Source: Rhopalosiphum padi (taxonomy: Eukaryota; Arthropoda; Insecta; Hemiptera; Aphididae). From it: a DNA stretch of 64,000 nucleotides. The notes beneath the pieces are model-generated. The model ran no database searches and had not been told where the DNA came from. It was given only the letters and a program-made list of their open reading frames with translations. The translations under genes were made by a program, and so were the position numbers. Where the stretch lies: the NCBI RefSeq assembly GCF_020882245.1, contig NC_083599.1, positions 71,407,745 through 71,471,744 of the forward strand. The letters are read 5' to 3'. Of this stretch, positions 61,077-64,000 are shown piece after piece (the stretch's first letter is position 1; each line of letters starts with the position of its first letter).

Positions 61077-62651
61077 GACAGTGATTTTGAAACTAAACTA
61101 GATCAATTATTTCATTTTGGATTTAGAGCTTTAGAACTTATCCAAATTAGTTCTAGATACTAATGTTCCCTTGGATTGTTAATATTTAATTTGTAGTAAA
61201 AATACTTAGTTCAATTTGTATGGTGATTATTTTACTTTTTTTCTTCTCCATTCTGAAAAAAATGAAAAACTGCTATAAATGTTTTATGAACTATTATTTT
61301 TATTATAATTACAAATATTCATGTACATGGTACATATAATATTCTTAGGTATTTTTTTTATTAAACTTTCATTGTATGAATACTGACAATGCCCTGATTA
61401 TAAACATCAATAATAAATAAATATAAATGATAAACATATTGAGGATTAATTATTTAATTGTTTTTCAGATAATTTTTGAAAATAAAACAAATTGGAGAGA
61501 GGAAGAGTACAAATAGATTTTAAAGTGAACTCAGATACTGATGATTACTTATGGAATTCAAAAATAACCATAAGTCTTTCATATGAGCTTCTCAGTTGCA
61601 ACTATGTCAGTCTTTTTTTTTTACGAAATATTAATATATTATTTAAAACTTTAAAATTATTCTATTATTTGTTACTTAATATTTTTAGCCAAATCAATCA
61701 GCTTTAACAGTTTTTCAGGATCAAAAAAGTTAAAATTAGGTAATATCTTCTAATATCTATCTAGTATAAAATTAAAAATATTTAAATTTTTTTAGATCAA
61801 AATGATTTTAGCTATAATGATAGTATTAACGTATTTCAGAAAAGTTTTGATTTAATAGAATAATATGGTAATTATTCTATTATTAAAATTATTTTACTCT
61901 TGTATGTAATTAATTTAAATAATGAGAGTATAATTTAAATTTAATATAATTTGTTATAATAACAATATGTGTTATTACAGACACTATTTTTTCAGTAATA
62001 TAAACAGTGAAATATTTCTAACCTTTGGTTTGTCAAGAAGCATTCAAATAAGTGAAGTTAACAAAGCATCATATATTCTTTTCATAGTTGGAGTAATTTA
62101 TTTTTATTTTTTAATTATTTTATTGCCCGCACAATAAAATATTGTTATTAATGTTAATTAATCAATATTTTGTTTTGTTTGTAATTTATTCTGTTAAAAT
62201 ATTTTATTAATAACAGAAAATATTCAAGTTAATGATAAATATTCAACATATATTAATGCAATACTATTTCAGTTCATAAAAAAAAGATGTAAAGATTATG
62301 GTTGAAAATTATTACCAGATGAAAACCAAGAATCAACTAAATGCTGACTCCCATGAAAGAAATGCATAACAAATTTAATCAATGTTTTACATCTACTACA
62401 TTCTCATCAAGCTGTACAAATATTTATATGTTTCCTGCTACTTATAGGTAAAATTATTATGGAAAATACAGTATTTTAAAATCAGTTGGTTAGTAAAAAT
62501 AGAAGTATTCTAATTTAATAACACAAACAAATTATATTCATATTATAAATGAATGAATTATCGATAATTGACAATGATATTCATTCAGTAATTTATTATG
62601 CTATGAAATAACTATTTTTAAACAAATTAGCTTTATTTATAACTTTGCTGG
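61077..62651. other. AT-rich stretch, no gene recognised
   Basis: An open frame at 61492-61707 has a unique-looking beginning (MERGRVQIDFKVNSDTDDYL) and then degenerates into A/T-rich hydrophobic sequence. It could be an exon fragment of a transposon protein but has no assignable domain. Confidence 0.4.
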
Positions 62652-63437
62652 TAAGTACGGCACTAGAATTGTTTCCAGGGGGGGAGGAGGCAGAGTGGGG
62701 AAAATATTTTTTTTACATGGGCTAAGGTATTTTCAACAGTCAATGACGTTATTCAAATAAAATATAAATATTTTTGTATCATATATTATAATATAGCTAT
62801 TAGCTATATAGTACAAACTTTTGAATAGTTAAAAATGTCAAATATTTTTATGTACCTTGTGTAAGAAAATGTTTAATCACAGACCTTCAACAAGTATATT
62901 AATAATGATATACAAAAATGATAATTTCTTTATTACTTTAATATTACATACCTTTTGAATGAATGATTATGATTATTACTTACATTTCATAAATATAAAT
63001 AAAAGTAATTATGTTTAGTAATGAACAGATGAATTTGTTTGACTCGACTTTAATGCTATGATTTGTACATTTATTTATACATACATTCATACATTTGTTT
63101 ATTTTCATCCAGTAATTAGTACCCAATAAAAATAATAATAAACAAATAAATGATTTTTTTCTTATTTTACAAATTTCAAAACATATTTTATTGAAATTGT
63201 AGTAAATTTTTTCCTTATTAGACAATACTAGTAGTCAGTAGGTTAATCCATAATAAAAAAACAAAATATGTTATTTGTTCAAACTTCAATAATTCAATTA
63301 TTATGATTTATAATAAATTCAATTTATTCCTCAATTGATAATGTTTTATGACTTTACTATATCGTACAGATTTTTCAAGGGGAAGGGGGCGTGGCTAGAG
63401 CCCCACCTTTCCCCCTCCTCTTTTGGCGCAGTGCCAC
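62652..63437. mobile_element. Non-autonomous hAT-type element, copy 2 (inverted relative to 21348)
   Basis: The plus strand here begins TAAGTACGGCACTAG, matching the reverse complement of the right end of copy 1, and ends TTGGCGCAGTGCCAC, matching the reverse complement of its left end with mismatches. The interior includes GGGCTAAGGT and the shared frame (minus strand, 62980-63225) with NYWMKINKC and KVESNKFICSLLN. No target duplication is visible, so this copy is older or its edges have changed. Confidence 0.7.
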
Positions 63438-63536
63438 ATTATATAATTATTAAATCTATTATGTAAGTTTAGGTAAATAATCTTTTACCAGTAGATTCAA
63501 TAAACTAAAATTAATTTCTTCAACAGTAAATGAGTT

Positions 63537-64000
63537 TAGGGCCGTAGCTAGGAATTTTCTATGGGGAGGGTTCAGTTGATCAGTTCCATAGATAAGAATT
63601 TTACAACTTACTAGGTTCTTTTGCTCTTCAGTCAAACTACCGCTATTAGCATTAATAAACAAACCAATATCATTATTTTGAGGATCAATAAGACAATAAC
63701 CTTTAGAAAAGTTTAGATATTAGGCAAAAAGCATTGGTATACTAAGAAAGTAATCTAATAAACTATTATAGTTATTATTAAAAAAAAAAATAGAAATGCA
63801 ATAAAAATGTTGTTTCGGGTTTACATAGATAGTAAGCTGAATAATCACTAAGGTAGACGAAAAAAAGTCTCCAGTTGCATTATAAATAAAATGAAACAAA
63901 GACAAATCTGCAGATATTTCTAATTTTTTAAAACAAATGGGTCAAAATATAATAAAGATATTTTTTATAACTGAATAAATACATTTTTATATTTTTAATT
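63537..64000. repeat. Left end of another interspersed repeat, cut by the window edge
   Basis: AGGGCCGTAGCTAGGAATTT followed by TCTATGGGGAGGG parallels the end at 3497 (CAGAGGCGTAGCCAGG then TTATGGGGG). The element presumably continues past 64000. The short minus-strand frames at 63459-63662 and 63720-63905 span or lie within it and show no domain. Confidence 0.45.

Overview
The window looks like nuclear DNA of an insect, most likely an aphid. It is very AT-rich and intron-bearing, with one conserved animal gene scattered over small exons. It is crowded with hAT-type miniature elements whose GC-rich ends start CAGGG.., CAGTGGCG.. or CATAGGCG... The aphid assignment is inference from the style of the repeats; no database was searched.

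Layout. 1-3490: AT-rich sequence with nothing recognised. 3497-9564: a patchwork of hAT-like repeats, including one element of about 2.4 kb with an 8-bp target-site duplication at 7121-9556. 9565-12680: AT-rich, probably partly the 3' UTR of the next gene. 12681-19610 (minus): Mob2, a MOB kinase activator, read from five coding exons with consistent phases and a 5.8-kb first intron that holds a LINE relic. 19600-20990: a CpG-rich block that is probably the Mob2 promoter and 5' exon region. 21340-25850: three hAT-type non-autonomous elements with target duplications and a long hairpin. 26000-37700: mostly featureless AT-rich DNA with one more repeat fragment near 35.1-35.5 kb. 37950-45260: a graveyard of LINE relics (two reverse-transcriptase pieces in opposite orientation and a gag plus endonuclease piece), a possible pogo/Tigger end and a small MITE. 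47464-55029: a complete BEL/Pao LTR retrotransposon. 56371-58975: a decayed THAP/P-element-type transposase gene. 60540-60930: relics of further DNA-transposon proteins. 62652-63437: a second copy, inverted, of the element at 21348. 63537-64000: the start of another repeat running off the window.

The two coherent units are Mob2 (host gene) and the BEL/Pao element. The latter has two 830-bp LTRs that look identical, a 5-bp target duplication (ATATT), a primer-binding-site-like motif, a polypurine tract and one uninterrupted Gag-Pol frame of 1737 codons, so it appears recently inserted and potentially functional. Its GC- and CpG-rich composition stands out sharply from the surroundings. Everything else is consistent with successive layers of transposon insertion and decay. 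I did not find a clearly new multi-gene system. The best leads for a second look are the intact BEL/Pao copy, the Met-less open extension upstream of the Mob2 start, the P-element-like THAP gene with a duplicated exon, and the inverted 21-bp-arm hairpin at 23.0 kb.
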